64,000 nt of DNA from Lachnospiraceae bacterium AM48-27BH (GCA_003478355.1 QUFC01000006.1:1-64000), one strand, 5' to 3'. Positions 16,517 to 25,259 are shown, counted from the stretch's first letter. Made by a program: numbers and translations. The notes: a model not told the origin generated them from the sequence alone.

Positions 16517-18663
16517 TGAAAGAAAGGATAAAAGGTGCGTTCACAAAAAGGAAGATACTTCACTTTCTCAAAATGGCTCTGTTCGTGGTGGCACTCTCCC
16601 TTATCCTGCTTTCACTTTTGGGGACGGTGGCTCATGCAACGGGACTTGTAGACGATACCATAAACGCAGAAAATCTTTACTCAAAATATCCCCTTTCCAA
16701 CTACCAGCTTGATTTTTATGTGGATAATAGCTGGTCATGGTTGCCGTGGAACTGGCTGGACGGCATTGGAAAATCGGTACAGTACGGGCTTTACTGCATT
16801 ACCAACTTTGTCTGGACGATAAGCCTTTATTTAAGCAATGCCACGGGCTATGTGGTGCAGGAAGCCTATAAACTTGATTTTATTAACGATATGGCAGACA
16901 GTATCGGAAAGAGCATACAGACCCTTGCAGGTGTAACCGAGAACGGCTTTTCTTCTACGGGCTTCTATGTTGGTTTCCTGCTTCTCATTATCTTAGTGGT
17001 GGGAATGTATGTTGCTTATACGGGACTGATTAAACGGGAAACCAGCAAGGCACTTCACGCTGTTATCAACTTTGTGGTGGTGTTCGTGCTGTCCGCTTCG
17101 TTTATTGCCTACGCTCCCGACTACATCAAGAAGATAAATGAATTTTCATCAGACATCAGTACCGCTTCTTTGGACTTGGGAACAAAAATCATGCTCCCCA
17201 ACTCCGACAGCGAGGGCAAGGACAGCGTGGACTTGATACGGGACAGCCTATTTTCTATTCAAGTGGAACAGCCGTGGCTACTTCTGCAATTCGGTAACAG
17301 CAACACAGAAGAAATCGGGGCAGACCGTGTCGAAGCTCTTGTATCGGCAAGTCCAGAGGACGAGGACGGGAAAACCAGAGAGGAAGTCGTGAAAACAGAA
17401 ATCGAGGACAACGACAACAACAATCTGACAATACCGCAGGTAGTGAACCGTTTAGGTATGGTGTTCTTCCTACTGTTCTTCAATTTAGGGATAACGATAT
17501 TTGTATTCTTGCTTACGGGCATGATGTTGTTTAGCCAGATACTTTTTATTATCTTTGCAATGTTTTTACCTATCAGTTTTCTACTTTCCATGATACCGAG
17601 TTATGAAAGCATGGCAAAGCAGGCAATCGTGAGGGTGTTTAATACCATTATGACAAGAGCCGGAATCACACTGATTGTGACCGTGGCATTTTCAATTTCC
17701 AGTATGTTTTACAACATTTCCACAGACTATCCGTTCTTCATGGTGGCATTTTTGCAGATAATCTGTTTTGCCGGAATCTACATGAAGCTCGGAGAACTAA
17801 TGAGTATGTTCAGCCTGAATGCTAATGACAGTCAGCAGATAGGTCGCCGGATATTCCGTAGACCGATGGTGTTCATGCGACATCGGGCAAGACGTATGGA
17901 ACACAGGATTGCAAGGGCTGTCGGTGCTGGAAGTGTTGCAGGTGCGGTGGCAGGTGCAAGTGTTGCCAGAGCCAGAAAGCCAGCAACGAACCAACCGCCA
18001 AAGAAACGGGAAAATACTTCTGCCAGCATGGGAAGCCGTGTCGGTTCTGCGGTAGGTGCTGTGATGGATACGAAAAATAAAGTCCGTGACAGTGCTTCCT
18101 CTCTGAAAGAAAATGTGAAAGACTTACCGACACAGGCTGGTTATGCTGTCCACTCTGCCAAACAGAAAGCAAAGGATAATGTATCAGACTTTAAGCGTGG
18201 CGTTGTGGAAGAACGGGAAAACCGACAGGAACAGCGTACACAGAAACGTAACCTGCACAGGGAAAATATCTCACAGAAAAAGCAGGAATTACAGAAAGCA
18301 CAGGAAGCAAGGCAGACAGTTCATGCGAATGGATCAGCGACAGCCGGGGCTACCAGAAGCCATGAACGCCCTGTTGCCACACCTGTTCCAAAACCTGCAC
18401 CGACCGATACAGTTACGAAGCCAGATATGAAACGTCCTGCTACTTCTCCTGTGATAAAAAATGCAGAAGTCAAGGCTGGAAAAGAAACTATCCGAACCAA
18501 CATCAGACAGGAACAACAGGTCAAATCGGTTGCCAGAACAAACCAGACAAACATAGAGGAATCCAGAAGTAATCGAAAGAAAACCACTGTACAGAAACAG
18601 GTCAACCAAAAACAGAATCGTAAGACTGTTACGAAGCAACCAGAGAAAGGACGGAAGAAATGA
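16513..18663 (+). CDS. Polytopic conjugation channel protein (Tn916 Orf15, VirB6/TcpH-like)
   Basis: 716 residues. An N-terminal hydrophobic segment (about 17-41, ending HATG) looks like a signal anchor. Helices follow at about 90-105, 155-175, 185-210, 315-350 and 375-425. The C-terminal 250 residues are Lys/Arg/Gln-rich and low in complexity, probably cytoplasmic and disordered. The overlap with orf16 (ATGA) and with orf14 fits one translationally coupled operon. Role: core membrane component of the DNA channel, inferred from VirB6-type topology. Confidence 0.9.
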   Translation: MMKERIKGAFTKRKILHFLKMALFVVALSLILLSLLGTVAHATGLVDDTINAENLYSKYPLSNYQLDFYVDNSWSWLPWNWLDGIGKSVQYGLYCITNFVWTISLYLSNATGYVVQEAYKLDFINDMADSIGKSIQTLAGVTENGFSSTGFYVGFLLLIILVVGMYVAYTGLIKRETSKALHAVINFVVVFVLSASFIAYAPDYIKKINEFSSDISTASLDLGTKIMLPNSDSEGKDSVDLIRDSLFSIQVEQPWLLLQFGNSNTEEIGADRVEALVSASPEDEDGKTREEVVKTEIEDNDNNNLTIPQVVNRLGMVFFLLFFNLGITIFVFLLTGMMLFSQILFIIFAMFLPISFLLSMIPSYESMAKQAIVRVFNTIMTRAGITLIVTVAFSISSMFYNISTDYPFFMVAFLQIICFAGIYMKLGELMSMFSLNANDSQQIGRRIFRRPMVFMRHRARRMEHRIARAVGAGSVAGAVAGASVARARKPATNQPPKKRENTSASMGSRVGSAVGAVMDTKNKVRDSASSLKENVKDLPTQAGYAVHSAKQKAKDNVSDFKRGVVEERENRQEQRTQKRNLHRENISQKKQELQKAQEARQTVHANGSATAGATRSHERPVATPVPKPAPTDTVTKPDMKRPATSPVIKNAEVKAGKETIRTNIRQEQQVKSVARTNQTNIEESRSNRKKTTVQKQVNQKQNRKTVTKQPEKGRKK

Positions 18664-19667
18664 GATTAAAGCGTATCTTTATCATAGGTACGATATTTCC
18701 TGTCCTTTTCTCCATCGTTCTCTTTTTCGGGATACTGATTTCCGGCGAAGATGACGACAGTTCCAACAGCTATTCGCCTGTCTATTCTGGCATGAATCTG
18801 TCAGCCGATGTCCTCAAACATCAGCCGATGGTGGAAAAATATGCCAGAGAAAACGGTATCTCGGAGTATGTGAACGTTCTGCTTGCCATCATACAGGTAG
18901 AAAGTGGCGGTACGGCTACCGATGTCATGCAGTCCAGCGAAAGTCTGGGACTACCGCCAAACTCATTAAGTACAGAAGAATCCATAAAGCAGGGGTGTAA
19001 ATATTTTGCTTCCCTGCTTTCTTCCTGTCAAGCCAAAGGCATGAATGACATTAACGTGGTCATTCAGTCTTATAACTATGGTGGTGGCTATGCAGACTAT
19101 GTGGCGAAGAACGGAAAAAAGCACAGCTTCAATCTTGCAGAAAATTTCGCAAAGAATAAATCCGGCGGTACAAAAGTGACCTATACGAACCCGATAGCGG
19201 TCAGTAAAAATGGTGGCTGGCGTTATAACTACGGAAATATGTTCTATGTGGAGCTGGTCAATCAATATCTGACCGTGAAGCAGTTCAGCAACGAAACGGT
19301 ACAGGCGGTTATGAATGAAGCGTTAAAGTATCAAGGCTGGAAATATGTCTATGGTGGAAGTAACCCGAACACCTCTTTTGACTGTTCTGGTCTTACCCAG
19401 TGGTGCTACGGGAAAGCCGGAATCAGCCTGCCACGAACCGCACAGGCACAGTATGACGCAACCCAGCATATCCCCTTGTTACAGGCACAGGCTGGCGATT
19501 TGGTCTTTTTCCATTCCACCTACAATACCAGCGACTACGTTACCCATGTGGGAATCTATGTGGGAAACAATCAGATGTATCATGCTGGAAATCCAATCGG
19601 TTATACCGATTTGACCTCTGCCTACTGGCAACAGCACATCATTTGTGCCGGAAGAATCAAACAATAG
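18660..19667 (+). CDS. Bifunctional cell-wall hydrolase, lysozyme-like plus NlpC/P60 (Tn916 Orf14, CwlT-like)
   Basis: 335 residues. A membrane anchor lies at about 5-27. A lysozyme-like muramidase domain has Glu81 (IIQVESGG) as catalytic acid. The NlpC/P60 endopeptidase has Cys242 (FDCSGL) and His296 (THVGIYVG). It opens peptidoglycan for channel assembly, as CwlT does for ICEBs1. All catalytic residues are present, so it should be active. It begins inside the stop of orf15 (ATGA). Confidence 0.95.
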   Translation: MRLKRIFIIGTIFPVLFSIVLFFGILISGEDDDSSNSYSPVYSGMNLSADVLKHQPMVEKYARENGISEYVNVLLAIIQVESGGTATDVMQSSESLGLPPNSLSTEESIKQGCKYFASLLSSCQAKGMNDINVVIQSYNYGGGYADYVAKNGKKHSFNLAENFAKNKSGGTKVTYTNPIAVSKNGGWRYNYGNMFYVELVNQYLTVKQFSNETVQAVMNEALKYQGWKYVYGGSNPNTSFDCSGLTQWCYGKAGISLPRTAQAQYDATQHIPLLQAQAGDLVFFHSTYNTSDYVTHVGIYVGNNQMYHAGNPIGYTDLTSAYWQQHIICAGRIKQ

Positions 19668-19681
19668 AAAGGACTTGAAAT

Positions 19682-20584
19682 ATGTTTAAGAAGAAAGAAC
19701 AAACAGAGAAAGCACCTAAGAATAAGAAAGTGCGTACCATGAAAGTCGGGACACATAAGAAATCTGTCCTGCTGTTGTGGGCGGTGCTTCTGGCAAGCAC
19801 CAGTTTTGGTGTGTATAAGAATTTTACCGCCATTGACACCCACACGGTACATGAAAAAGAAATCATTCAGCTAAGATTGAACGATACCAACGGTATTGAG
19901 AATTTCGTCAAGAACTTTGCGAAAGCCTACTACTCATGGGATACAAGCAAGGAAGCCATTGAAGCAAGGACAACAGAAATCAGTAAATACCTTACCAAAG
20001 AATTACAGGACTTGAACGCTGATACCATCAGAACGGACATACCAACCAGTGTTACGGTTACAAATGTGCTGGTCTGGAATGTGGAACAGTCTGGAATGGA
20101 CGATTTTACCGTTGCCTACGAAGTAGATCAGCAGGTAAAAGAGGGAGAACAGACACAGGCAGTCACAGAAAACTACACCGTGACCGTTCATGTGGATAAG
20201 GACGGTGCAATGGTCATTACCCAGAATCCAACCCTTGCTCCGGCGGTACAGAAATCAAAGTATGAACCGAAAGTACAGGAAGCAGATGTCAGTGTCAGTT
20301 CCGACACAGTCAAGGACGCTACCGCTTTCTTGGAAACATTCTTCAAGCTGTATCCGACAGCTACGGAAAAAGAACTTGCCTATTACGTCAAAGACGGTGT
20401 GCTTGCTCCTGTTTCCGGCGACTATGTATTTTCAGAACTGGTAAACCCTGTCTTTACCAAAGACGGCGATAACCTCAAGGTCAGTGTGTCTGTGAAGTAT
20501 CTGGATAACAAGTCGAAAATGACACAAATCTCACAGTATGAGCTTATGCTTCATAAGGACGATAACTGGAAGATTGTAGAATAA
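19682..20584 (+). CDS. Conjugation protein TcpC family (Tn916 Orf13)
   Basis: 300 residues with a basic N-terminus, one membrane helix (about 30-50) and an extracytoplasmic part made of two NTF2-like TcpC domains (roughly 60-170 and 190-300). TcpC and VirB8-like proteins bridge the membrane and cell-wall parts of the channel. AAAGGACTTGAAAT precedes the ATG. It ends the transfer operon, and a terminator hairpin follows directly. Confidence 0.92.
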   Translation: MFKKKEQTEKAPKNKKVRTMKVGTHKKSVLLLWAVLLASTSFGVYKNFTAIDTHTVHEKEIIQLRLNDTNGIENFVKNFAKAYYSWDTSKEAIEARTTEISKYLTKELQDLNADTIRTDIPTSVTVTNVLVWNVEQSGMDDFTVAYEVDQQVKEGEQTQAVTENYTVTVHVDKDGAMVITQNPTLAPAVQKSKYEPKVQEADVSVSSDTVKDATAFLETFFKLYPTATEKELAYYVKDGVLAPVSGDYVFSELVNPVFTKDGDNLKVSVSVKYLDNKSKMTQISQYELMLHKDDNWKIVE

Positions 20585-20590
20585 AATCAA

Positions 20591-20637
20591 AAGGCTTGCT
20601 TTCGTATAAACTACGCATAGCAAGCCCTTTATATTTT
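20591..20637 (+). terminator. Terminator after the conjugation operon
   Basis: GGCTTGCT (20593-20600) pairs with AGCAAGCC (20619-20626), followed by CTTTATATTTTTT. It separates orf13 from the oppositely oriented PadR cargo gene ending at 20649, and may act in both directions. Confidence 0.75.
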
Positions 20638-20648
20638 TTGGAGGGATA

Positions 20649-21179
20649 TTACAAATTAAGATGCTCTCTCATTGACATAATCCATGTTTCGATTGCTTGT
20701 ACAAGAATAGCCTGTTGTTCTAAAACGGCTAATCCAGTTTCGGGGATTTCAGGAATATTCTTTTTAAAATTCCTATTTTCCTCGATATATGATTTAAGCA
20801 TTTTAATATTATTTTCGATATTATCAAGACATAGTTTTTGATTATCTTTGGATAAACTGTCAAGGTTGACAATTACGGCATTAAAATCTAAAAAAATATG
20901 AATTGGTTTACAGGATATATCTAGCATAAGTTTTTCAAATTGAGAATTTCCAGAATCAGTCAATGTGTAAACTGCTTTTTCTGGCATTTTTCCATCTTTA
21001 ACCTGTGTGCTAGTGATATAGCCTTTTCCCTCTAACTGAATCACTTTTTTGTAGATTGAGGGGGTACTAATTTTTACCCATTTAGAGATGTTTCGATATT
21101 CCACCATTTTTTGAATATCGTATGCACTCATGGATTCTTTTTTGAGAATCCCTAATACTATTAAATCAATCGTTGCCAT
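20649..21179 (-). CDS. PadR family regulator of the adjacent MATE gene
   Basis: 176 residues. Start at 21179 is chosen because GGAGG precedes it on the minus strand; an ATG 15 bases upstream lacks one. The N-terminus MATIDLIVLGILKKESMSAYDIQKMVEYRNISKWVKIS and TPSIYKKVIQLEGKGYI are a PadR winged helix, and the long C-terminal helical part (about 85-175) is the PadR-subfamily dimer/ligand domain. It is divergent from the MATE exporter, with an operator-like palindrome between them, so it probably represses the exporter and responds to its substrate (inference). Confidence 0.88.
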   Translation of the reverse strand: MATIDLIVLGILKKESMSAYDIQKMVEYRNISKWVKISTPSIYKKVIQLEGKGYITSTQVKDGKMPEKAVYTLTDSGNSQFEKLMLDISCKPIHIFLDFNAVIVNLDSLSKDNQKLCLDNIENNIKMLKSYIEENRNFKKNIPEIPETGLAVLEQQAILVQAIETWIMSMREHLNL

Positions 21180-21199
21180 AAATTTTTCCTCCATTTATA

Positions 21200-21231
21200 T
21201 TGACAGTTACTATAAATTATAGTAGTATAAT
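21200..21231 (+). promoter_or_regulatory. Divergent promoter and candidate PadR operator
   Basis: TACTATAAATTATAGTA (21208-21224) is a perfect 17-bp palindrome. It overlaps a TTGACA (21200-21205) and TATAAT (21226-21231) whose 20-bp spacing is longer than ideal. The region 21232-21303 is AT-rich, includes further near-palindromic TATA strings and ends in AAAGGAG before the MATE start. Confidence 0.6.
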
Positions 21232-21303
21232 TCCTACAGCTAATATGCTGTAATTTATACTATTATATTTTATAATTCATGTCAAGAGAAAGGAGATTTT
21301 TGA

Positions 21304-22683
21304 ATGAACAATCGTAACAACAAAATGGAGTTATTAGGAAATGCTCCGATACCAAAAGCCCTTATGGCTATGGGAATCCCTACCATGTTGGGTATGATGG
21401 TAAATGCTATCTACAATCTGGTGGATGCCTATTTTGTAGGTAGTTTGGGTACAAGTCAGATGGGAGCAATCTCAGTAGTTTATCCACTTGGTCAAGTAGT
21501 AGTGGGATTAGGCTTACTGTTTGGAAATGGTTCAGCATCTTATCTGTCTAGATTATTAGGAAAGGGTGACAAAGAAAAAGCAAATCAAGTAGCAAGTACG
21601 GCATTGTATAGTAGTATTACTGTAGGTGCAATTATGATTATTTTATCCATAATTTTTCTTCGTCCTATTCTTAAATTTTTAGGAGCAACAGACAGTATCA
21701 TGCCTTACGCTATTACCTATGCCAGCATTTATATTATTTCTTGTATTTTCAATGTGTTTAATGTAACGATGAATAATATTGTAACCAGTGAGGGAGCGGC
21801 AAAAACAACTATGTGTGCCTTAATGACTGGTGCAATATTGAATATTGGTTTAGACCCTGTATTCATTTATATATTAAATATGGGTGTTGCAGGAGCGGCA
21901 ATCGCAACTGCTATTTCACAGATTGTTTCTACATTAGTTTATTTAACATTTATTCTTAGAAAAAAAAGTACCTATCATTTTAGAATTAGGAATTTTTCAT
22001 TTACAAAAGATATTATGTCAGAGATATTTAAAATCGGAATACCAACACTTGTTTTTCAGATATTAACAAGCCTTTCTATTTCTTTTGTAAATACAAAATC
22101 TATGGTCTATGGAGATTCTGTAATTGCTGGTATGGGGGCTGTGACAAGAATTGTTTCTATGGGAAGTTTGATGGTATTTGGATTTATTAAAGGTTTTCAG
22201 CCGATTGCCGGATATAGTTATGGTGCAAAGAAATTTTACCGTTTACAAGAAGCAATTAAAACATCAATTTTATGGTCTACCATATTTTGTGTTATTTATG
22301 GATTGATATTGGCAATATTTTCAAAAGGAATCATATCACAATTCACAAAAATGGATTTAGATATGATTCGTGTAGGAACTCAATCTTTACGGATAAATGG
22401 TTTTTCATTTATGTTGTTTGGCTTCTATACTGTATATTCTTCATTATTACTCGCTCTTGGGAAAGGGTTAGCTGGTTTCTTTTTAGGAGCTTGTCGGCAA
22501 GGAATTTGTTTCATACCTGTAATTCTGATTCTTCCAGTATTTTGGGGAATCAACGGCATTATGTACGTCCAGCCAATCGCTGATGTACTTTCTGCTGTGA
22601 TTACTATTTTTATGGCGGTGCATTTACACAAAGAACTTGCTTTATCAAAACAGAAATTTTTATCTGGACAACAAAATACATAA
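21304..22683 (+). CDS. MATE family exporter, ICE cargo
   Basis: 459 residues with twelve predicted membrane segments and the MATE start KALMAMGIPTMLGMMVNAIYNLVDAYFVGSLG. It occupies the slot that holds tet(M) in Tn916, between orf13 and the KTR gene, and has a divergent PadR regulator. It is more AT-rich than the surrounding transfer genes, which suggests separate acquisition. It probably confers tolerance to a cationic or aromatic compound, bile component or drug, but the sequence does not tell which. Confidence 0.92.
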   Translation: MNNRNNKMELLGNAPIPKALMAMGIPTMLGMMVNAIYNLVDAYFVGSLGTSQMGAISVVYPLGQVVVGLGLLFGNGSASYLSRLLGKGDKEKANQVASTALYSSITVGAIMIILSIIFLRPILKFLGATDSIMPYAITYASIYIISCIFNVFNVTMNNIVTSEGAAKTTMCALMTGAILNIGLDPVFIYILNMGVAGAAIATAISQIVSTLVYLTFILRKKSTYHFRIRNFSFTKDIMSEIFKIGIPTLVFQILTSLSISFVNTKSMVYGDSVIAGMGAVTRIVSMGSLMVFGFIKGFQPIAGYSYGAKKFYRLQEAIKTSILWSTIFCVIYGLILAIFSKGIISQFTKMDLDMIRVGTQSLRINGFSFMLFGFYTVYSSLLLALGKGLAGFFLGACRQGICFIPVILILPVFWGINGIMYVQPIADVLSAVITIFMAVHLHKELALSKQKFLSGQQNT

Positions 22684-22720
22684 AGGTTAGGAACGCTTTT
22701 ATATAACAGAGATTAAAAAT

Positions 22721-22951
22721 ATGGTAGGATTAAAAAAACGACATATTAAAAAAATGTTGAAAACTGGTGCTAAAGCAGATGGAGCATCGCTTGCTGATAT
22801 TCGGACTGATATAGAAGCTACTATTGATGAAGCAATGACCAGCACCGACCCAGAGGTACAAGCGAATTTCAGAAAGTTGTTTAGAAATAAGCGTCCCACA
22901 CCAGAGGAATATATTTATACGATTACAAAAAAGACAAAGATTAAATTTTAA
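22721..22951 (+). CDS. Small hypothetical protein
   Basis: 76 residues, strongly basic at the start (MVGLKKRHIKKMLKT) and with an acidic middle (ADIRTDIEATIDEAMTSTDPE). The ribosome binding site is weak. Similar to no family I can name. It sits after the MATE exporter and may belong to the cargo. The regular codon pattern and the spacing to the next gene support a real gene only moderately. Confidence 0.45.
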   Translation: MVGLKKRHIKKMLKTGAKADGASLADIRTDIEATIDEAMTSTDPEVQANFRKLFRNKRPTPEEYIYTITKKTKIKF

Positions 22952-22980
22952 AAATCTATTGTCGCAAAGGTGGTGCTTCT

Positions 22981-23166
22981 ATGAGTAATCAATCATGGGT
23001 GTTATGTCCTATTTGTAACAACAAGACACGAATCAAAATACGGGACGATACAGAATTGATAAATTTTCCGTTATTCTGTCCGAAGTGCAAACAGGAAACT
23101 CTAATCAATATAAAACATGGAAATATAATTATCAGAGAGCCAGACGCTAAGACGCAGAGCCGATAA
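22981..23166 (+). CDS. Cysteine-rich KTR domain protein (Tn916 Orf6-like)
   Basis: 61 residues with two CxxC pairs (LCPICNNKTRIKIR and FCPKCKQETLINIK), forming a zinc ribbon, and the tail EPDAKTQSR. It matches the short ORF downstream of tet(M) in Tn916. Here it follows the MATE cargo, so the tet(M) replacement kept the original right-hand boundary. Function unknown. Confidence 0.85.
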   Translation: MSNQSWVLCPICNNKTRIKIRDDTELINFPLFCPKCKQETLINIKHGNIIIREPDAKTQSR

Positions 23167-23199
23167 TTTGTAAGTTATTGTAACTTATATATTATCGGC
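23159..23199 (+). terminator. Hairpin at the end of the KTR gene
   Basis: GCCGATAAT (23159-23167, overlapping the stop) pairs with ATTATCGGC (23191-23199). A second inverted repeat CTTATTTG/CAAATAAG (23201-23208 and 23229-23236) follows. It lies between convergent genes and could terminate both. Confidence 0.6.
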
Positions 23200-23280
23200 T
23201 CTTATTTGTTGCCTGCGGAGCAGATCAGCAAATAAGCGTTGAAGAATCTGTATAGAAAAACAGAGAAAATAAGAAGCAAA

Positions 23281-23640
23281 TCACTTCTTATTCTCTCTGC
23301 TGTTCAAGATACCGTTAATCGTACCTTGAATGATTTTTAATTCGTTATCACTCAATAAATCAAGTGACGAATCTATCTGACGGCGGGCTGTATTTTTTTC
23401 AACATTCTTCGCTGGATAGAAATACTCGTCAACAGATATATTGAACATGGTAACTAAATCATGGAATAACTGAAAGCTAGGGTGTTTCCCGATATTTTCA
23501 ATATCTGCGATATGACGTTCTCCGTAAAAGACTTTATCGCCTAAATCATTTCTGGAAAGCCCTGCTTTCTCTCTGGCTTCTCTGATTGCCAGTCCTAAAG
23601 GACGAAAATCAAAGCTGTGCGTATCTTTCTTTTTTCTCAT
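23281..23640 (-). CDS. XRE-type repressor (Tn916 Orf9)
   Basis: 119 residues. A helix-turn-helix at about 15-70 (LGLAIREAREKAGLSRNDLGDKVFYGERHIADIENIGKHPSF) is followed by a short C-terminal dimerisation part. In Tn916 Orf9 is thought to restrain orf7/orf8, which in turn switch on xis, int and the transfer genes. It is divergent from the sigma-like gene here, matching that layout. Confidence 0.92.
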   Translation of the reverse strand: MRKKKDTHSFDFRPLGLAIREAREKAGLSRNDLGDKVFYGERHIADIENIGKHPSFQLFHDLVTMFNISVDEYFYPAKNVEKNTARRQIDSSLDLLSDNELKIIQGTINGILNSRENKK

Positions 23641-24137
23641 TTTTAATCACCTAGCATGAGTTTATACTTCATGTTATGTGATTAGAATGTGTTAAAAACT
23701 CATATTATATGCACTATAAATTCGATAAAAAATATTACCTCGTTCGGTAAATAAAAAAAACCGTTCTGTGGGTAATCTCTTTTATAATGTCCAAAAATAT
23801 AGGGACGGTTTTGGTATAACCAGAGCTGTCCTTTTTCTATTTTCACAGGCTTGCTCTGGTCAAGGAGCAATTTGTGATTCTAAGTAAAACAGGCAGTCTA
23901 TACCGACAACCGAATTTATTCCGTCTTTTTCTTAGTACATCATCAGTCCTTGAACATGAATTAAAAACTCATATATCAGATGTTTTAAAAACAGTCTATT
24001 TGTTATTGGTGCAAATAGGCTGTTTTCATATTTACAAAAAATTTTTCAATCCTGCAACAAATCACACCTTGCCGTACAGATATGGTGCGGAAAGAGGGAT
24101 ACATACTTTTCACTTTATAGCGAAAGGGGGTGTGATT
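23641..24137. other. Regulatory gap between the orf9 repressor and orf7
   Basis: About 500 bases without a convincing gene. A hairpin AACCGT...ACGGTT spans 23759-23814. ACCAGAGC...GCTCTGGT spans 23819-23861 and contains CTGTCCTTTTTCTATTTT, also seen at 13655. An open frame covers 23874-24137 in phase with orf7, but it lacks a ribosome binding site and homology. The region is probably a long attenuated leader for orf7-orf8. Confidence 0.5.
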
Positions 24138-24569
24138 TTGAAACCATCAGACTTCCAAAAGACAATACAGTGTCAGTTTGACTGTAAGCTCAAAAAGGTT
24201 GTGAAAGGCATTGTCCGTAACTACCGCAAGGAATTAGCAAGACGACAGGCAAAGGAAGTATCCTTTTGTGAGCTTCCAGAGATTGTTGTTGAGAAATTGA
24301 TTGTATGGGACGATTACGAAAGTGAATATACAACGTTCGATGTGTGCGGTACAGAAATCCGTGTACTTGATGAAGAACTTGCAGAAGCACTGAAACAGTT
24401 GCCGGAGCAGAGCCGAAACATTGTATTGATGTTTTTCTTCTTGGATATGAGTGATTCGGAGATAGGCGAAAAGCTGAATATCAACCGAAGCACATCATAC
24501 AGACACAGAAGAAATTCACTTGAAGAAATCAGAAAGCAGTTAAAGGAGAAGAAAACAAATGAAGAATAA
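24138..24569 (+). CDS. Sigma-70-like regulator (Tn916 Orf7)
   Basis: 143 residues from TTG 24138, which aligns the start MKPSDFQKTI with Orf7 and lies 7 bases after AAAGGGGG; GTG 24132 is an alternative. The C-terminal region (about 85-140) is a sigma region 4 helix-turn-helix (ALKQLPEQSRNIVLMFFFLDMSDSEIGEKLNINRSTSYRHRR). In Tn916 it promotes expression of excision and transfer genes. It overlaps orf8 by 11 bases. Confidence 0.9.
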   Translation: MKPSDFQKTIQCQFDCKLKKVVKGIVRNYRKELARRQAKEVSFCELPEIVVEKLIVWDDYESEYTTFDVCGTEIRVLDEELAEALKQLPEQSRNIVLMFFFLDMSDSEIGEKLNINRSTSYRHRRNSLEEIRKQLKEKKTNEE

Positions 24570-24798
24570 GCAACACACACTTCCATCATTTTTTCTCATA
24601 TCATCAGCCGTGGACGGTAACGAAAACGCCATAGAAAAGCTGTTGTTATTCTATGAAGCCTACATATCAAAATGCTGTTTACGCCCGTTTTACGATGAGT
24701 ACGGTAACGTATACATTGTGGTTGATATGGAATTAAAGGGACGTATCAGAGAAGCCCTTTTGAAAATGATATGTGAATTTGAAATAGACGAACATTAA
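24559..24798 (+). CDS. Helix-turn-helix protein (Tn916 Orf8)
   Basis: 79 residues. LPSFFLISSAVDGNENAIEKLLLFYEAYISKCCLRPFYDEYGNVYIVVD matches Orf8, the small partner of Orf7 in the ICE activation circuit, related to the N-terminal region of some sigma factors. It is translated from within the end of orf7 (AAGGAGAAGAAAACAA upstream). No oddities. Confidence 0.88.
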   Translation: MKNKQHTLPSFFLISSAVDGNENAIEKLLLFYEAYISKCCLRPFYDEYGNVYIVVDMELKGRIREALLKMICEFEIDEH

Positions 24799-24937
24799 GT
24801 AATATTTGAGCGGAGCATGATTTAACAAACTCCCCTCTTTCCTGTTCCGCTTTTTCTTATCATTCTGTATCAGTCCATTTGTAAAAATGAATTGATACAG
24901 GCTGACAAGAGCCTAACAGTTCTTTGACAACTGAATA

Positions 24938-25167
24938 AAGCAGTCAGATACGTTTGTGCTTGCAGTGAGCCATCAGAGGTTGTACGCCGTGACTTTTCCA
25001 ATCGGGAGATAGCGATTCATGCAATGATCTGGGAGCGACCGTTGGAAAAGTCGTTCTGCCATGACCTGCAACACAGGATAATGATACACCCGTATGACAC
25101 GGTTCAGCCCACAGGAATGGGAATGGTTGAGATACCAGCGGAGCTTGCCGAAGCCGTCTGACTGCTT
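24938..25167 (+). ncRNA. Structured non-coding region between orf8 and xis
   Basis: AAGCAGTCAGA (24938-24948) is the exact reverse complement of TCTGACTGCTT (25157-25167), and GACTTTTCCAA (24991-25001) that of TTGGAAAAGTC (25042-25052). Smaller stems inside are CCTG-CAACA-CAGG and CCGT-ATGAC-ACGG. There is no open frame of note and no tRNA fold. TTGACA with a weak GATACG lies at its left edge. The nested pairing suggests a folded transcript or leader controlling xis-int; this is inference. Confidence 0.45.
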
Positions 25168-25191
25168 GTAAAAAGCATATGATAAAGGAGA

Positions 25192-25259
25192 GTGATACTT
25201 TTACTGGTGTGCAGAAAATGACGATAATACAGGTCGGTAAAAGGAGGGCTGACAGATGA
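25192..25259 (+). CDS. Two tiny coupled reading frames leading into xis
   Basis: GTG 25192 preceded by AAAGGAG encodes nine codons (MILLLVCRK) ending at 25221. Its stop overlaps ATG 25218, which opens 13 codons (MTIIQVGKRRADR) ending in ATGA shared with the xis start at 25256. AAAAGGAGGG inside the second frame is the xis ribosome binding site. The chain looks like leader-peptide coupling, but translation is unproven. Confidence 0.35.

Noticed and set aside
23874-24137. Upstream extension of the sigma-like Orf7 frame
   Set aside because: Family alignment and the GGGGG ribosome site place the start at 24138; the extension is AT-rich leader with hairpins.
24938-25167. tRNA or group II intron
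   Set aside because: No cloverleaf, no intron domain V and no reverse transcriptase; only nested inverted repeats are seen.
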